Both the position numbers and the translations under genes were made by a program. 64,000 nt of DNA from Planctomycetota bacterium (GTDB lineage: Bacteria > Planctomycetota > J058 > JAJDCP01), in contig JAJDCP010000046.1 in NCBI GenBank assembly GCA_029260765.1, forward strand, positions 50,424 through 114,423, written 5' to 3'. This document shows, piece by piece, positions 1-8,622 of this stretch. The notes beneath the pieces were generated by a model. That model was not told the DNA's origin. It did no database searches and saw nothing but the letters and a program-made list of their open reading frames with translations. Within the stretch, counting starts at the first letter, position 1. Every line of letters starts with the position of its first letter.

Positions 1-169
1 CTCGCTGCAAGAATCCATGATCGCATCTTCCGATTCAACCGGTGAAGTCAATCCTGACAGACCACCAGTATGGCCGCCGGCGTTGGGCTTGTCCATATGC
101 CTGCGGGCGGCCGTCCGGCAGGTACGGCATGTGCACTGTTTCTTCGGTCAACAACCAAGGAGAGCTGCC

Positions 170-568
170 GTGCTTGAGAACTATGCGACCTACCGTAAGA
201 AAGAGCTGCTCCCGCGCGTCGGGCGTTTGGGGCGGGAGCTTGAAGGACCGATGGCCGACTTCGGCAAGCTGCATCGCACGACGATGGCTGAGGGCGCGCT
301 ACCGACCCAGACCAAAGAGCTGATTGCTCTCGGCATCGCGGTGGCAAGCCGCTGCCAGGGATGCATCGCTTTCCATGTGCACGACGCTCGCAAAGCGGGG
401 GCGAGCCGCGAGCAGATCGTCGAAACCCTTGGTGTGGCACTTCTTATGGGCGGAGGACCGGCGATGGTCTACGCCAGCGAAGCCCTGCAGGCCCTCGATG
501 ACTTCGAGAAGGGCTGCGCGCGTTTCTCCGCAATCCCGCAGCCGCCTGAGGGAGTTACGCATCCGTAG
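170..568 (+). CDS. AhpD/carboxymuconolactone-decarboxylase-like protein
   Basis: A 132-residue protein of the CMD/AhpD fold. It carries the redox pair and proton-relay histidine of that fold as CQGCIAFH, with Cys62, Cys65 and His69 when counted from the chosen start. Family members are small, mostly oligomeric cytosolic proteins. They act as alkylhydroperoxidase-like disulfide reductases or as true decarboxylases; the CxxC favours the redox type. The reading frame is open further upstream. I chose GTG at 170 because AAGGAG lies about seven bases before it and the upstream residues look unlike the family. No operon partner lies on the same strand; the next gene is convergent and 28 bases away. 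The substrate cannot be read from sequence. Confidence 0.85.
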   Translation: MLENYATYRKKELLPRVGRLGRELEGPMADFGKLHRTTMAEGALPTQTKELIALGIAVASRCQGCIAFHVHDARKAGASREQIVETLGVALLMGGGPAMVYASEALQALDDFEKGCARFSAIPQPPEGVTHP

Positions 569-595
569 CGGGCCAGCGGCTCCCCCGGCATCCGA

Positions 596-1462
596 TCAGG
601 GCGTGTGCGCAGCCCGGAACTCGTCGTCGAACCATTTCGGGGCGGGAATGAAGCGCTCGTGCTCGAAGTGGCGCTTGTAGCAGATCAGGGTCAGCCCCTT
701 GTCCGTCGCGAGCGCATCGATGCGTTGGTCCCACAGGTCATGGTCACCGTGGTCCAGCGCCGGATTGCTGCTGAAGACCTGCTGCCCAGAGCCGTCGTCG
801 ACGGGCTGGAACTCGAGCTCTTTCTTGCACTCTTTGGACAGCTTGAAGAAGGTGCGCGCCAGCTTCTTGGCTTGCTCTTCCGGTGTGTCGCCCCAATACG
901 GATCTGGCTCGAAGATCTGTACGTGCAGGGCCAGGGTACACTCGCTCACCTCGAGCTTGACCTCGATCTCGCGCTCGGGCTCTTCCTCTGTCTCCGCGCC
1001 CGCTCCTTCCTCGCCCGCTCCCTCCTCGGAAGCCTCTTCATCGGGGGCTTCTTGATCAGTCCCGCCCTCGCTGTCGCCTTCAGCGGAATCATCTGCGGCC
1101 TTGTCGTCGGAACCTTCCTCGCCCGCGTCTCCACTCTGCTCGGATTCCGCCTCCGCAGCTTCCTGCTCTGCTTCCTCGGCGGGCTTCTTTTCTTTGCGGG
1201 GAATCACAGCCAGCTCCCAGGCGTGGCGCAGCAGGTCGAAAGGCGCGTCAGGAGGGCTGGCCAACAGGAAATGGTGGCTGACATCCGCGTCGCTGCGGTA
1301 GTAGCCGAAGCCCTTGCGGAAGACCAATCCTTCCCACAGGTCTGAGCTGAAGTAGACGGCGTTGGGAAGCTCGCTGGCTTCTTCGAGGGCTTGCATGCGC
1401 GACGATTCGAGCGCAACGGCCGTCGAGATGTCGGCACGGATCTCGGCAAAGGGATCGGACAT
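596..1462 (-). CDS. Hypothetical protein with a long acidic linker
   Basis: A 288-residue protein that I do not recognise. Residues 1-88 form a folded-looking N-terminal part. Residues about 90-165 are almost entirely Glu, Asp, Ala, Gly and Ser, so very acidic and probably disordered. Residues 166-288 look folded again, beginning with alternating charged beta-strand-like sequence and ending in an aromatic and His-rich stretch. There is no signal peptide or membrane segment. It is the last gene of a minus-strand trio (3474 to 596) that also contains a possible cysteine hydrolase. An acidic chaperone- or immunity-like partner role is possible but purely inferred. The ATG at 1462 has a GAGAG-type ribosome site just upstream. 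Confidence 0.6.
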   Translation of the reverse strand: MSDPFAEIRADISTAVALESSRMQALEEASELPNAVYFSSDLWEGLVFRKGFGYYRSDADVSHHFLLASPPDAPFDLLRHAWELAVIPRKEKKPAEEAEQEAAEAESEQSGDAGEEGSDDKAADDSAEGDSEGGTDQEAPDEEASEEGAGEEGAGAETEEEPEREIEVKLEVSECTLALHVQIFEPDPYWGDTPEEQAKKLARTFFKLSKECKKELEFQPVDDGSGQQVFSSNPALDHGDHDLWDQRIDALATDKGLTLICYKRHFEHERFIPAPKWFDDEFRAAHTP

Positions 1463-1590
1463 GAGACGCTCTCTCGCAAGTTGAGGTTGGTGAGCCAGCC
1501 CGGGAGGAGACAGGCCCCTACCCTACAGGAAAACACAGCCCGCGGGGAAGCCCCGCAGGCCGGTCGGAATGGCCAGGGCGGACCCGAGCA

Positions 1591-3093
1591 TCAACCGCTC
1601 CAGGTACCCCAGCTGTGGTTGCCATAGTTCCAGAGCTCGGTGACCTCACGCTGGTAGCTGCCGTTCTTGTACTTCGACTTGAACTCTGCCAGGCCATAGA
1701 ACACGTTGAGCGGATTCTGGGTCGAAGGCAGCTTGCCGATTCCTCCGCCGAACCAGCCGAACTTGCCGTCATGGTCGAAGCGCATGTAGGCCTCGTAATT
1801 GTTCCAGCCCACGCCGCTGTTGTCGTCGTAGAACTTGCCCTTGTCGACGCGGCTGTCGACCAGCGCGTAGCGGTAGCCCTGCGACTCTTTGGGACCGTTG
1901 CAGCGCGTGCCGTTGCTGCGGATCTGGGCGGTGTAGGGCTTGTCCGCGGAGGCGTTGACGTACTTCACCGCCGCGTCGCCCGGGCACCCGACCTGCGTCA
2001 GCACACCGCGGATGCAGCGCACCATGGCCTGGCACTCGCCGCCGTACTCATTCCACTGGGCCAGGGGCCAGGCGCCCCCCACGGAGCTGTCGGTGAAGGT
2101 CGCGAAGCCGTCGTCCTCGATCTGCTTCTTGATGTCGGGATGCTTCTTCAAGTAGTCGAGCTTCGACTGCGAGACAAAGCTCCAGCTCAAGACGTAGTGG
2201 TCGAACTTGCCAAAACAATGGTTGACGATCTTGTGCGGATCGAGAGTGTTGGCGCTGGCGACCCACTCGACCCCCTTCTCCATGCGTTTGGCGGTCGCAC
2301 CGTCCTCGGGCCGACCTTCTTCGCGCGGCTCGGCGATGATCGCGTAGAGCAGGTGCTCGCTGTCGGGGGCGCTTTTCTTGGCGCCGTGCTCGGGGATCTC
2401 AGCGCTCCAGGCCACTTTCAGGTTCGCGAACTTCTGCACCTTCTTGGGGATCTTGCCTTTCGACTTGAGCTTGTGCTTCGACTTGCCGGCCTTCAGCTCG
2501 ATTCCCGTGGCCTCGAAGTTCATGAAAGCCGTCGAGCCCTTGCCGACCAGCTTGACGTTCTTCGCCTCGGCCCCCTCAGGACCGACCTCGACCTCGATCT
2601 CGACCTCGACCTCTTTGTCGAAGGTGTGGCTCAGCGGCTTGCTGTGCTTGCCATTGACCCACTCGGGCTCGAACACCTTGCCGGTGTTGCGCCAGTCTTT
2701 GTCGTTGTCCTTCATCTTGTTGTGGTCGGAGCTGAAACGCACCTTGAGCACCTTGAAGGTCTCGACTGGCCGCGGGCGCTTCTTGAGCTTGATCTCGATC
2801 TTCTTGCTCTTGGCCTTGCCCGTCGTGATCGTGGTGCAGGCCGACTCTTCGAGGTTCGACTCGAGCCAGTTCTTCTGCTTCTTGTCCCAGGTGTAGTAGA
2901 AGTTGTACTTCTTACTCTCGAGCAGCCGACCTCCGACGCCGCGGGCGTTGGTCTTCCAGCGATTCTCGAGCTTGAACTTGTTGTCACCAGGGATGTCGGT
3001 GTAGACCCAGACCTCCTTCATCGGAGTGCCATCGTCAAAGACAAAGGACCCGGGGAAGAGCTGGGGTTTCTTGGGGACATCTTCACTCGGCAT
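1591..3093 (-). CDS. Large hypothetical protein with transglutaminase-like cysteine region
   Basis: A 500-residue protein with no signal peptide. Residues 1-250 are Lys-rich, beta-type sequence with alternating Val/Glu strands. Residues 330-455 contain a small cysteine-hydrolase-like pattern: GGECQAMVRC, with Cys354 at the start of a helix as in transglutaminase/papain folds, then a strand-like block NNYEAYMRF at 431-439 followed by FDHDGKFGWFGGG. The block after the cysteine resembles the strand that normally carries the catalytic His, but the expected NH or HxW signature is not clear here, so activity is uncertain. It lies between a 119-residue beta protein and an acidic protein, all on the minus strand. 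The architecture (beta-rich delivery or adaptor part plus C-terminal enzyme) suggests a secreted effector; this is inference. Confidence 0.55.
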   Translation of the reverse strand: MPSEDVPKKPQLFPGSFVFDDGTPMKEVWVYTDIPGDNKFKLENRWKTNARGVGGRLLESKKYNFYYTWDKKQKNWLESNLEESACTTITTGKAKSKKIEIKLKKRPRPVETFKVLKVRFSSDHNKMKDNDKDWRNTGKVFEPEWVNGKHSKPLSHTFDKEVEVEIEVEVGPEGAEAKNVKLVGKGSTAFMNFEATGIELKAGKSKHKLKSKGKIPKKVQKFANLKVAWSAEIPEHGAKKSAPDSEHLLYAIIAEPREEGRPEDGATAKRMEKGVEWVASANTLDPHKIVNHCFGKFDHYVLSWSFVSQSKLDYLKKHPDIKKQIEDDGFATFTDSSVGGAWPLAQWNEYGGECQAMVRCIRGVLTQVGCPGDAAVKYVNASADKPYTAQIRSNGTRCNGPKESQGYRYALVDSRVDKGKFYDDNSGVGWNNYEAYMRFDHDGKFGWFGGGIGKLPSTQNPLNVFYGLAEFKSKYKNGSYQREVTELWNYGNHSWGTWSG

Positions 3094-3114
3094 GGCGGGT
3101 CTCCAGGCAGCGAC

Positions 3115-3474
3115 TCAGGACTGCATCTCTTGCAGCTTGGCTTGACTCAAGGGCACGTTCTTGGCGACATAGAACGGATCGCCGTCCTTGCCGGGATCGA
3201 TCAGCAGGTTGTAGCTCTTGTCTGCCTCGATCCTCTTGAATGTCAGGGTCACGCCACCGTCGACGCTCTCGCCGTCAGCCCAACGCACGGTTTGCTTGTA
3301 GCTCCCGTCTGTGCTCTCGAGAGTGGCAGAATCATCGGCATTGTCAGGGTCATCAGGGTCGCAGTGGATGGTGATGTCGAGGTTGTTCGACTTGACCTTG
3401 ATGTTGAAGACCCGGCCTGTCGACAGCTTGAACGACTTCTGTCCCGCGGTTCCCTTGATCTCTTCGTTCGACAT
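3115..3474 (-). CDS. Small beta-rich hypothetical protein
   Basis: A 119-residue protein, first gene of the minus-strand trio ending at 596. It has no signal peptide, cysteine pair or membrane segment. The sequence alternates short hydrophobic strands with Asp/Asn/Gly turns and has a late YNLLIDPGKDG stretch followed by FYVAKNVPL. This resembles small beta-sandwich proteins encoded next to contractile-injection or polymorphic-toxin genes, but only loosely. It ends 21 bases before the next gene, so the three genes are probably co-transcribed. The ATG at 3474 has AAGGAAGG about five bases upstream. The function is unknown. Confidence 0.55.
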   Translation of the reverse strand: MSNEEIKGTAGQKSFKLSTGRVFNIKVKSNNLDITIHCDPDDPDNADDSATLESTDGSYKQTVRWADGESVDGGVTLTFKRIEADKSYNLLIDPGKDGDPFYVAKNVPLSQAKLQEMQS

Positions 3475-3602
3475 GCGTCCTTCCTTTGATGCGCCGGCAT
3501 CATGCGGGGCGGCCCGACGGCCGAGACTCTTTTACAGTGACTCCCTTCTATTCTAGAGATCGGGCAGGCCCCTGCACAAGTCGCCGGCTGCACTCCACCC
3601 CC

Positions 3603-3630
3603 TTGACCTGCCAGGGGAATTTCCCATGAT
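3603..3630 (+). promoter_or_regulatory. Possible promoter for metG
   Basis: TTGACC at 3603-3608 is followed after 16 bases by CATGAT at 3625-3630, a fair sigma-70-like pair. A short near-palindrome (GGGGAATTTCCC) lies in the spacer. If the -10 is real, the ATG at 3626 lies inside it and cannot start metG, which supports the start at 3659. Weak evidence from pattern only. Confidence 0.3.
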
Positions 3631-3658
3631 AGGAGGCTTGTTTCAGCGAGACGCTACC

Positions 3659-5707
3659 ATGCCCAGAACCCTCGTCACCAGCGCCCTCCCCTACGCCAAC
3701 GGGCCCGTCCACTTCGGCCATATCGCCGGGGCGTATTTGCCGGCGGACATCTACGTGCGCTTCCGTCGCCTGCAGGGCGATGAGGTTTTGTACATCTGCG
3801 GGACGGACGAGCATGGTGCGCCGATCCAGATCAACGCCGAACGGGAGCAGGTGTCGCCGCAGGCATACACCGACCGTTGGCACGCCGTGATGAAGGAGGC
3901 CTTCGAGAAACTCGATATTGCCTTCGACAATTTCTCGCGCACCTCACTTCCCCTGCACCACACCTGGACACGGCGCTTCTTCACGAGGCTACACGACAAC
4001 GGCTTCATCCTCTCGAAGACCGAAGATCAACTGTACTGCCAGACCTGCCAACGGGGGCTGCCCGACCGTTACGTGGTCGGCATCTGCCCGAAGTGCGAAT
4101 TCGACAAGGCGCGCGGGGATGAGTGCCCCAGCTGCGGCTACAACCTCGACGCTTCGGAGTTGCGCGAGCCCCACTGCAAGACCTGCGGAGCGGCGGCCAG
4201 CTGCAAGCCCTCGCAGCATTGGTACATCGACCTGCCCAAGCTGAAGCCCCAGCTGGAGGCCTGGCTCGATACCAAGCGCAGCTACTGGAAGAGCAATGTG
4301 CTCGGTGAGGTCGACAAGTTCCTCGCCGGGCTCAGGCCACGCGCGATCACGCGCGATCTCAAGTGGGGCGTCCCGTTTCCCCTGCCCGAGGGCGCAGACA
4401 AGGTCTTCTATGTGTGGTTCGACGCGCCGATCGGCTACCTGTCCTCGACCGTCGAGTGGGCGGAGAAACAAGGCACTCCGGAAGCATGGAAGGATTGGTG
4501 GGCCGAAGACGTCAAGCTTGTGCACTTCATCGGCAAAGACAACATCAGCTTCCATTGCGTGATCTGGCCAGCGGTGCTGCTCGGCCAGAACGCCGGCTTC
4601 CCCTTGCCCGACAACGTGCCCGCCAACGAGTTCTACAACCTCGAAGGCCGCAAGTTCTCGACCAGCGAGGGCTGGTTCCTTGATATCGCCGAGTTCATGA
4701 AGAAGTTCCCGCCGGACACGCTGCGTTGGACCCTGGCCCGCGGCGCACCCGAGACACGCGACACGCAGTTCACCTGGAAGGAATTCCAGATCCGGGTCAA
4801 CAGCGAGCTGCTCGGCAACATCGGCAACCTGGCGTCGCGCGTGCTCAAGTTCGTCAAGGCACGCTTCGCAGGGACCATCCCGGCACGGACCGAGCTGGTC
4901 GAGAGCGAGCGTGACGCGCTGGCAGAGACGAGTCGGCTCTACCAGGAGATCGCCAAGGCGTACGAACGCTTCTCTCCGAAGGCCGCGGCAGAGCTGCTGC
5001 TCAAGCTCGGTGCGGTGGGGAACAAGCTGATCGAGAAGGAAAAACCCTTCGTCGTCTACAAGACCGATCCTGCGCGGGCCGGCACCACGATCAACGTCGC
5101 CCTGACCATGCTCGAACAGCTGGCCGTGGCGCTGTCCCCGATCATCCCGAACACGGCTGCCCACATCTTCAAACAGCTTGGACTGTCGGGAACGCCCGCC
5201 GAGCATGGCTGGCAGGCCGGACAGACGCCCGCCGATCCCGGGGGTCGCGCGATCGGAAAACCCAAGCACCTCTTCCAACGCATCGAGGACGCCGTGGTCG
5301 CCAAAGAAGTCGCCGCCCTGCAGGCGGCAGCCGCAGCCAAGACCCGTGAGAGCGAAGGACCGGAGACCGAAGCGATCGCCGAGGCGATCCCCTTTGAGCA
5401 TTTCATGGCGACCGACCTGCGGGTCGCGCGCATCGAAAGCGCCGAGATCGTGCCGAAGGCGGACAAGCTGCTCAAGCTCACCCTGGAGGTGGGCAACATG
5501 CAACGCACGGTGGTGTCCGGCATCCGCACCTTCTACAGCCCCGAAGAGATCGTGGGCCAGACGGTGCTGTACCTCGCCAACCTCAAACCGCGCAAGCTGC
5601 GGGGCATCGTCTCCGAAGGCATGGTGCTGATGGCCGACGGGCCTGACGGCCGGCCGGTATTCTTGCAGCCGCGTAGTGAGGTGACCACGGGCACGCGCCT
5701 GCGCTGA
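3659..5707 (+). CDS. metG: Methionyl-tRNA synthetase
   Basis: Class Ia aminoacyl-tRNA synthetase that charges initiator and elongator tRNA-Met. Seen in the sequence: the HIGH-type motif HFGH at residues 18-21, four CxxC knuckles in the connective peptide (CQTC, CPKC, CPSC, CKTC) for two zincs, the KMSKS-equivalent written KFSTS, and a C-terminal tRNA-binding (EMAP-II/Trbp111) domain from about residue 570. The 682-residue length fits the long dimeric bacterial type. An in-frame ATG at 3626 would add 11 residues. I prefer 3659 because the family begins right at MPRTLVTSALPYANG, although its ribosome site is weak. It is followed 44 bases later by purB on the same strand. Confidence 0.97.
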   Translation: MPRTLVTSALPYANGPVHFGHIAGAYLPADIYVRFRRLQGDEVLYICGTDEHGAPIQINAEREQVSPQAYTDRWHAVMKEAFEKLDIAFDNFSRTSLPLHHTWTRRFFTRLHDNGFILSKTEDQLYCQTCQRGLPDRYVVGICPKCEFDKARGDECPSCGYNLDASELREPHCKTCGAAASCKPSQHWYIDLPKLKPQLEAWLDTKRSYWKSNVLGEVDKFLAGLRPRAITRDLKWGVPFPLPEGADKVFYVWFDAPIGYLSSTVEWAEKQGTPEAWKDWWAEDVKLVHFIGKDNISFHCVIWPAVLLGQNAGFPLPDNVPANEFYNLEGRKFSTSEGWFLDIAEFMKKFPPDTLRWTLARGAPETRDTQFTWKEFQIRVNSELLGNIGNLASRVLKFVKARFAGTIPARTELVESERDALAETSRLYQEIAKAYERFSPKAAAELLLKLGAVGNKLIEKEKPFVVYKTDPARAGTTINVALTMLEQLAVALSPIIPNTAAHIFKQLGLSGTPAEHGWQAGQTPADPGGRAIGKPKHLFQRIEDAVVAKEVAALQAAAAAKTRESEGPETEAIAEAIPFEHFMATDLRVARIESAEIVPKADKLLKLTLEVGNMQRTVVSGIRTFYSPEEIVGQTVLYLANLKPRKLRGIVSEGMVLMADGPDGRPVFLQPRSEVTTGTRLR

Positions 5708-5751
5708 GCTGTGGATCGAAATTCTGGTACACCTTCCCGGGAGGCCTGGCG

Positions 5752-7173
5752 ATGGAATTTGAGAACCCGCTGATCTCCCGCTATGCGGGGCCTGCGATGT
5801 TGCGGGCCTGGTCGCGCGACGCCAAATACGTCAGCTGGCGGCGGCTGTGGATCGCGCTGGCAGACGAGCAGCGCAAGCTGGGCTTGAAGATCACTCCCGA
5901 GCAGGTGGCCGAGCTGGAAGCAGGTCTCGAGCCCGTGCCGTATGCGCGGGTGCGTGAGATCGAGAAGCAGACCCGGCACGATGTGATGGCGCATGTGCTG
6001 GCGTGGTGCGAGCAGTGCCCGGGTGCCGCTGGCATCGTGCACCTGGGTGCGACCAGCGCGTATGTGACCGACAACGCCGACCTGATCCAGCTGCGCGAAG
6101 GCATGCGCATCCTCTATGCAGGGCTGCTGGATGCGATTGAGGCCTTCTCCGGCTTCGCGCGGCGGAATGCGGCCGTGCCTACCCTGGGTTTTACCCATTT
6201 TCAGCCGGCGCAACCGACGACCATCGGCAAGCGTGCCTGTATGTGGATCCAAGACATGCTGTTCGACGCGGTCGACCTCGAGCGCCGCATCGAAGGGCTC
6301 CCCTTCCTGGGGGTCAAGGGCACCACGGGGACCCAGGCGAGCTTCTTGCAGCTGTTCGACGGCAACCATGGCAAGGTTGTGGCCCTCGACCGTGCCGTCG
6401 CCGGACGCTTCGGCTTCCAGAACCTGCTGCCGATCTCCGGCCAGACGTACACGCGCAAGCTCGACCAGCAGGTCCTCGATGTGTTGTCGGGTATTGCTGT
6501 GACCGCCTCGAAGCTCGCCCACGACCTGCGCCTGCTGCAGCACCTCGGCGAGCTGGAAGAGCCCTTCGGCAAGGGCCAGGTCGGCAGCTCCGCGATGCCC
6601 TACAAACGCAATCCCATTCTGTCAGAACGCATCTGCGGACTGGCGCGGTTCGCGTTGACCCTGTGCCAGAACCCGCCCCTGACCGCGGCCAGTCAATGGC
6701 TGGAGCGCAGCCTGGACGACAGCTCGAACCGCCGCCTGGTGTTGCCGCAGGCATTTCTGACCTGCGATGGCATCGTGCGGGCGCTGGTCGCCATCGGACG
6801 CGGCCTGACGGTCTATCCCGAGGTGGTGCAGGCCCACCTCGATGTGGAGCTGCCCTTTCTGGCCAGCGAGAGCTTCTTGATGGCCGCCAGCGAGAAGGGA
6901 GAGAGCCGCCAGGACGCCCACGAGGTCATCCGGGAGCTGGCGCACCAGGCGCGAGGCCGCGTCCGCCGAGGAGAGTCGAACGACCTGCTCGAGCGCCTGG
7001 CCGCCGACCCACGCCTGCCTCTGAACGCCGAAGAGCTCAAGACTCTCGCCGAGCCGAAGCGCTTCACCGGGCGGGCGGCCGAACAGGTCTTTGGCTTCCT
7101 CGATTTCCAGATCCAGCCCTACCTGGCCGAGCGCAATCATCTGCAGGCCAAAACCACCGCACCGGAGGTCTGA
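5752..7173 (+). CDS. purB: Adenylosuccinate lyase
   Basis: Fumarase/aspartase-superfamily lyase that removes fumarate from SAICAR and from adenylosuccinate in purine synthesis. The family signature SSAMPYKRNP lies near residue 280, with the flexible catalytic-Ser loop just ahead of it. The N-terminal RYAGPAMLRAWS and the HLGATSAYVTDNAD region, which carries the first catalytic His, are also typical. The 473 residues correspond to the longer, eukaryote-like and Planctomycetes-like PurB type. GGGAGG precedes the ATG by about nine bases. It sits in a plus-strand housekeeping run between metG and an RfbC-type epimerase. Confidence 0.96.
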   Translation: MEFENPLISRYAGPAMLRAWSRDAKYVSWRRLWIALADEQRKLGLKITPEQVAELEAGLEPVPYARVREIEKQTRHDVMAHVLAWCEQCPGAAGIVHLGATSAYVTDNADLIQLREGMRILYAGLLDAIEAFSGFARRNAAVPTLGFTHFQPAQPTTIGKRACMWIQDMLFDAVDLERRIEGLPFLGVKGTTGTQASFLQLFDGNHGKVVALDRAVAGRFGFQNLLPISGQTYTRKLDQQVLDVLSGIAVTASKLAHDLRLLQHLGELEEPFGKGQVGSSAMPYKRNPILSERICGLARFALTLCQNPPLTAASQWLERSLDDSSNRRLVLPQAFLTCDGIVRALVAIGRGLTVYPEVVQAHLDVELPFLASESFLMAASEKGESRQDAHEVIRELAHQARGRVRRGESNDLLERLAADPRLPLNAEELKTLAEPKRFTGRAAEQVFGFLDFQIQPYLAERNHLQAKTTAPEV

Positions 7174-7218
7174 GGAAGGCCCCGCGCCTCCTCAAGCTCG
7201 TGCCGCCTGGGAGCAGCC

Positions 7219-7782
7219 GTGAAATTCGAGACGACGCCGATTCCCGATGTACTGGTCATCCGCCCGCGGGTCTTCGACGATGCGCGCGGCTTCTTCATGG
7301 AGGCTTTCCGCGCCGACCTGTTGGCCGCGCAGGGGGTCAACGGTCCTTTTGTGCAAGACAACCAGTCCCAGTCGTGCAAAGGCGTGGTGCGCGGGCTGCA
7401 CTTCCAATGGGAGCCGGCCCAGGGCAAGCTGATGCGGGTCACCCGGGGCGCGGCGTTCATCGTGGCGGTCGACATCCGCAGAGGCTCGCCGACGCTGGGG
7501 AAATGGCATGGGCTGGTGGCCGACGAGCACAACAAGCTGCAGATGTGGGCGCCGGCCGGCTTCGCGCGGGGTTTCTGCGCTTTGAGCGAGAAAGTCGACA
7601 TCCAGTACAAGGTGACCGGCACCTACAACGCGCGCTGCGAGTCGGGCATCCTGTGGAACGATCCCGCGGTCGGCATCGACTGGCCGCTACGCGACGTGCA
7701 GCTCTCCGACAAGGATGCGAAGGCGCAGACTCTGGCAGAATGGCTGGCCCGGCCGGAGTCGGAGAACTTCAGCTATGGCTGA
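7219..7782 (+). CDS. rfbC: dTDP-4-dehydrorhamnose 3,5-epimerase-family protein
   Basis: A cupin-fold epimerase of 187 residues that inverts C3 and C5 of dTDP-4-keto-6-deoxyglucose in dTDP-rhamnose synthesis. Seen: the entry motif FDDARGFFMEAF, the VQDNQSQS strand, VVRGLHFQ with the catalytic His, and the late APAGFARGFCAL turn followed by YKVTGTYN. The start is GTG at 7219 with TGGGAG six bases upstream. No rfbA, rfbB or rfbD partner lies in this window, so the exact sugar (rhamnose or a related 6-deoxyhexose) stays open. Its stop overlaps the start of folP by eight bases, so the two are translationally coupled although their pathways are unrelated. Confidence 0.92.
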   Translation: MKFETTPIPDVLVIRPRVFDDARGFFMEAFRADLLAAQGVNGPFVQDNQSQSCKGVVRGLHFQWEPAQGKLMRVTRGAAFIVAVDIRRGSPTLGKWHGLVADEHNKLQMWAPAGFARGFCALSEKVDIQYKVTGTYNARCESGILWNDPAVGIDWPLRDVQLSDKDAKAQTLAEWLARPESENFSYG

Positions 7783-8614
7783 TCTGCGGCCAGAGCCCTT
7801 GGAATGGGGGCGCTGGCGGTTGTCTCTGGAGGAGCCCCTGGTCTGCGGCATCCTCAACCGCACCCCCGATTCCTTCTCCGACGCTGGCCAGCACCTCGAG
7901 CTCGAGGCCGCGTTGGCCCACGCGCGGGAAATGGCCGCCGCAGGGGCGCAGATCATCGACGTGGGCGGCGAGTCGAGCCGCCCGGGCGCCAGAGCCGTCT
8001 GTCTCGAGGACGAGCTGCTGCGGGTGCTGCCCATCGTCGATGGGCTGGCCGCCGAGCATTGCCTCTCGATCGACACCACCAAGGCCGAGGTGGCGCGCCA
8101 GTGTCTGGTGCGCGGCGCGGCCTGCATCAATGACATCTCCGGGCTGCGCTTTGAACCCGCGCTGGCCCACGTGGTCGCGGAGCACGACGCCGGCCTGGTA
8201 CTGATGCACATGCAGGGGACGCCTCGGAGCATGCAGCAGCAGCCGCGCTACCAGGACGTGCTCGAGGAGGTGTACGCCTTCCTGGGGCGCGCCGCCGACC
8301 AGGCTGGGGCCGCGGGTGTGGAAGCCCGAAGGATTGCAGTCGACCCGGGATTCGGCTTCGGCAAGAGCCTCGCACACAACCTGGCCTTGCTGCGCGGGCT
8401 GCCACGGCTGGCACAGCTGGGATACCCGCTGTATGTGGGGCTTTCGCGCAAGTCGATGCTGGGGGGCTTGACCGGTCGCGCAGTCGATCAGCGGCTGCCC
8501 GCAGGCTGTGCCGCCCATGCGCTGTGTGTCTGGCTGGGCGCATCGATCCTGCGGGTGCACGATGTCGCGGCGGCCGTCGATGTGGTCAGGGTGGTGCGGG
8601 GGGTGGCGGGGTAG
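7775..8614 (+). CDS. folP: Dihydropteroate synthase
   Basis: TIM-barrel enzyme that condenses p-aminobenzoate with dihydropterin pyrophosphate in folate synthesis. All expected motifs are present in order: ILNRTPDSFSD (loop 1), IDVGGESSRPGA (loop 2), SIDTTKAEVA, INDISG, LMHMQGTP, DPGFGFGKS and GLSRKS. The 279-residue length is normal. I chose ATG at 7775, overlapping the upstream epimerase stop, because the 20 extra upstream residues are Arg-rich and unlike the family. The gene ends eight bases before the convergent end of the TPR lipoprotein gene, leaving no room for a classical terminator. Confidence 0.96.
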   Translation: MADLRPEPLEWGRWRLSLEEPLVCGILNRTPDSFSDAGQHLELEAALAHAREMAAAGAQIIDVGGESSRPGARAVCLEDELLRVLPIVDGLAAEHCLSIDTTKAEVARQCLVRGAACINDISGLRFEPALAHVVAEHDAGLVLMHMQGTPRSMQQQPRYQDVLEEVYAFLGRAADQAGAAGVEARRIAVDPGFGFGKSLAHNLALLRGLPRLAQLGYPLYVGLSRKSMLGGLTGRAVDQRLPAGCAAHALCVWLGASILRVHDVAAAVDVVRVVRGVAG

Positions 8615-8622
8615 AAGGAGTG

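Noticed and set aside
1615..3489. Plus-strand open frame of 624 codons opposite the 500-residue gene
   Set aside because: Leu/Val/Asp-rich antisense shadow of a coding strand with strong G+C codon bias; no ribosome site and no family sequence. The minus-strand reading has clear domain structure.
3989..5503. Minus-strand open frame of 504 codons within metG
   Set aside because: Antisense shadow; metG has all its motifs on the plus strand.
6243..8204. Plus-strand open frame of 653 codons across purB, rfbC and folP
   Set aside because: Reads in the wrong frame through three recognised genes and has an Arg/Gly/Pro-rich composition typical of frame shadows.
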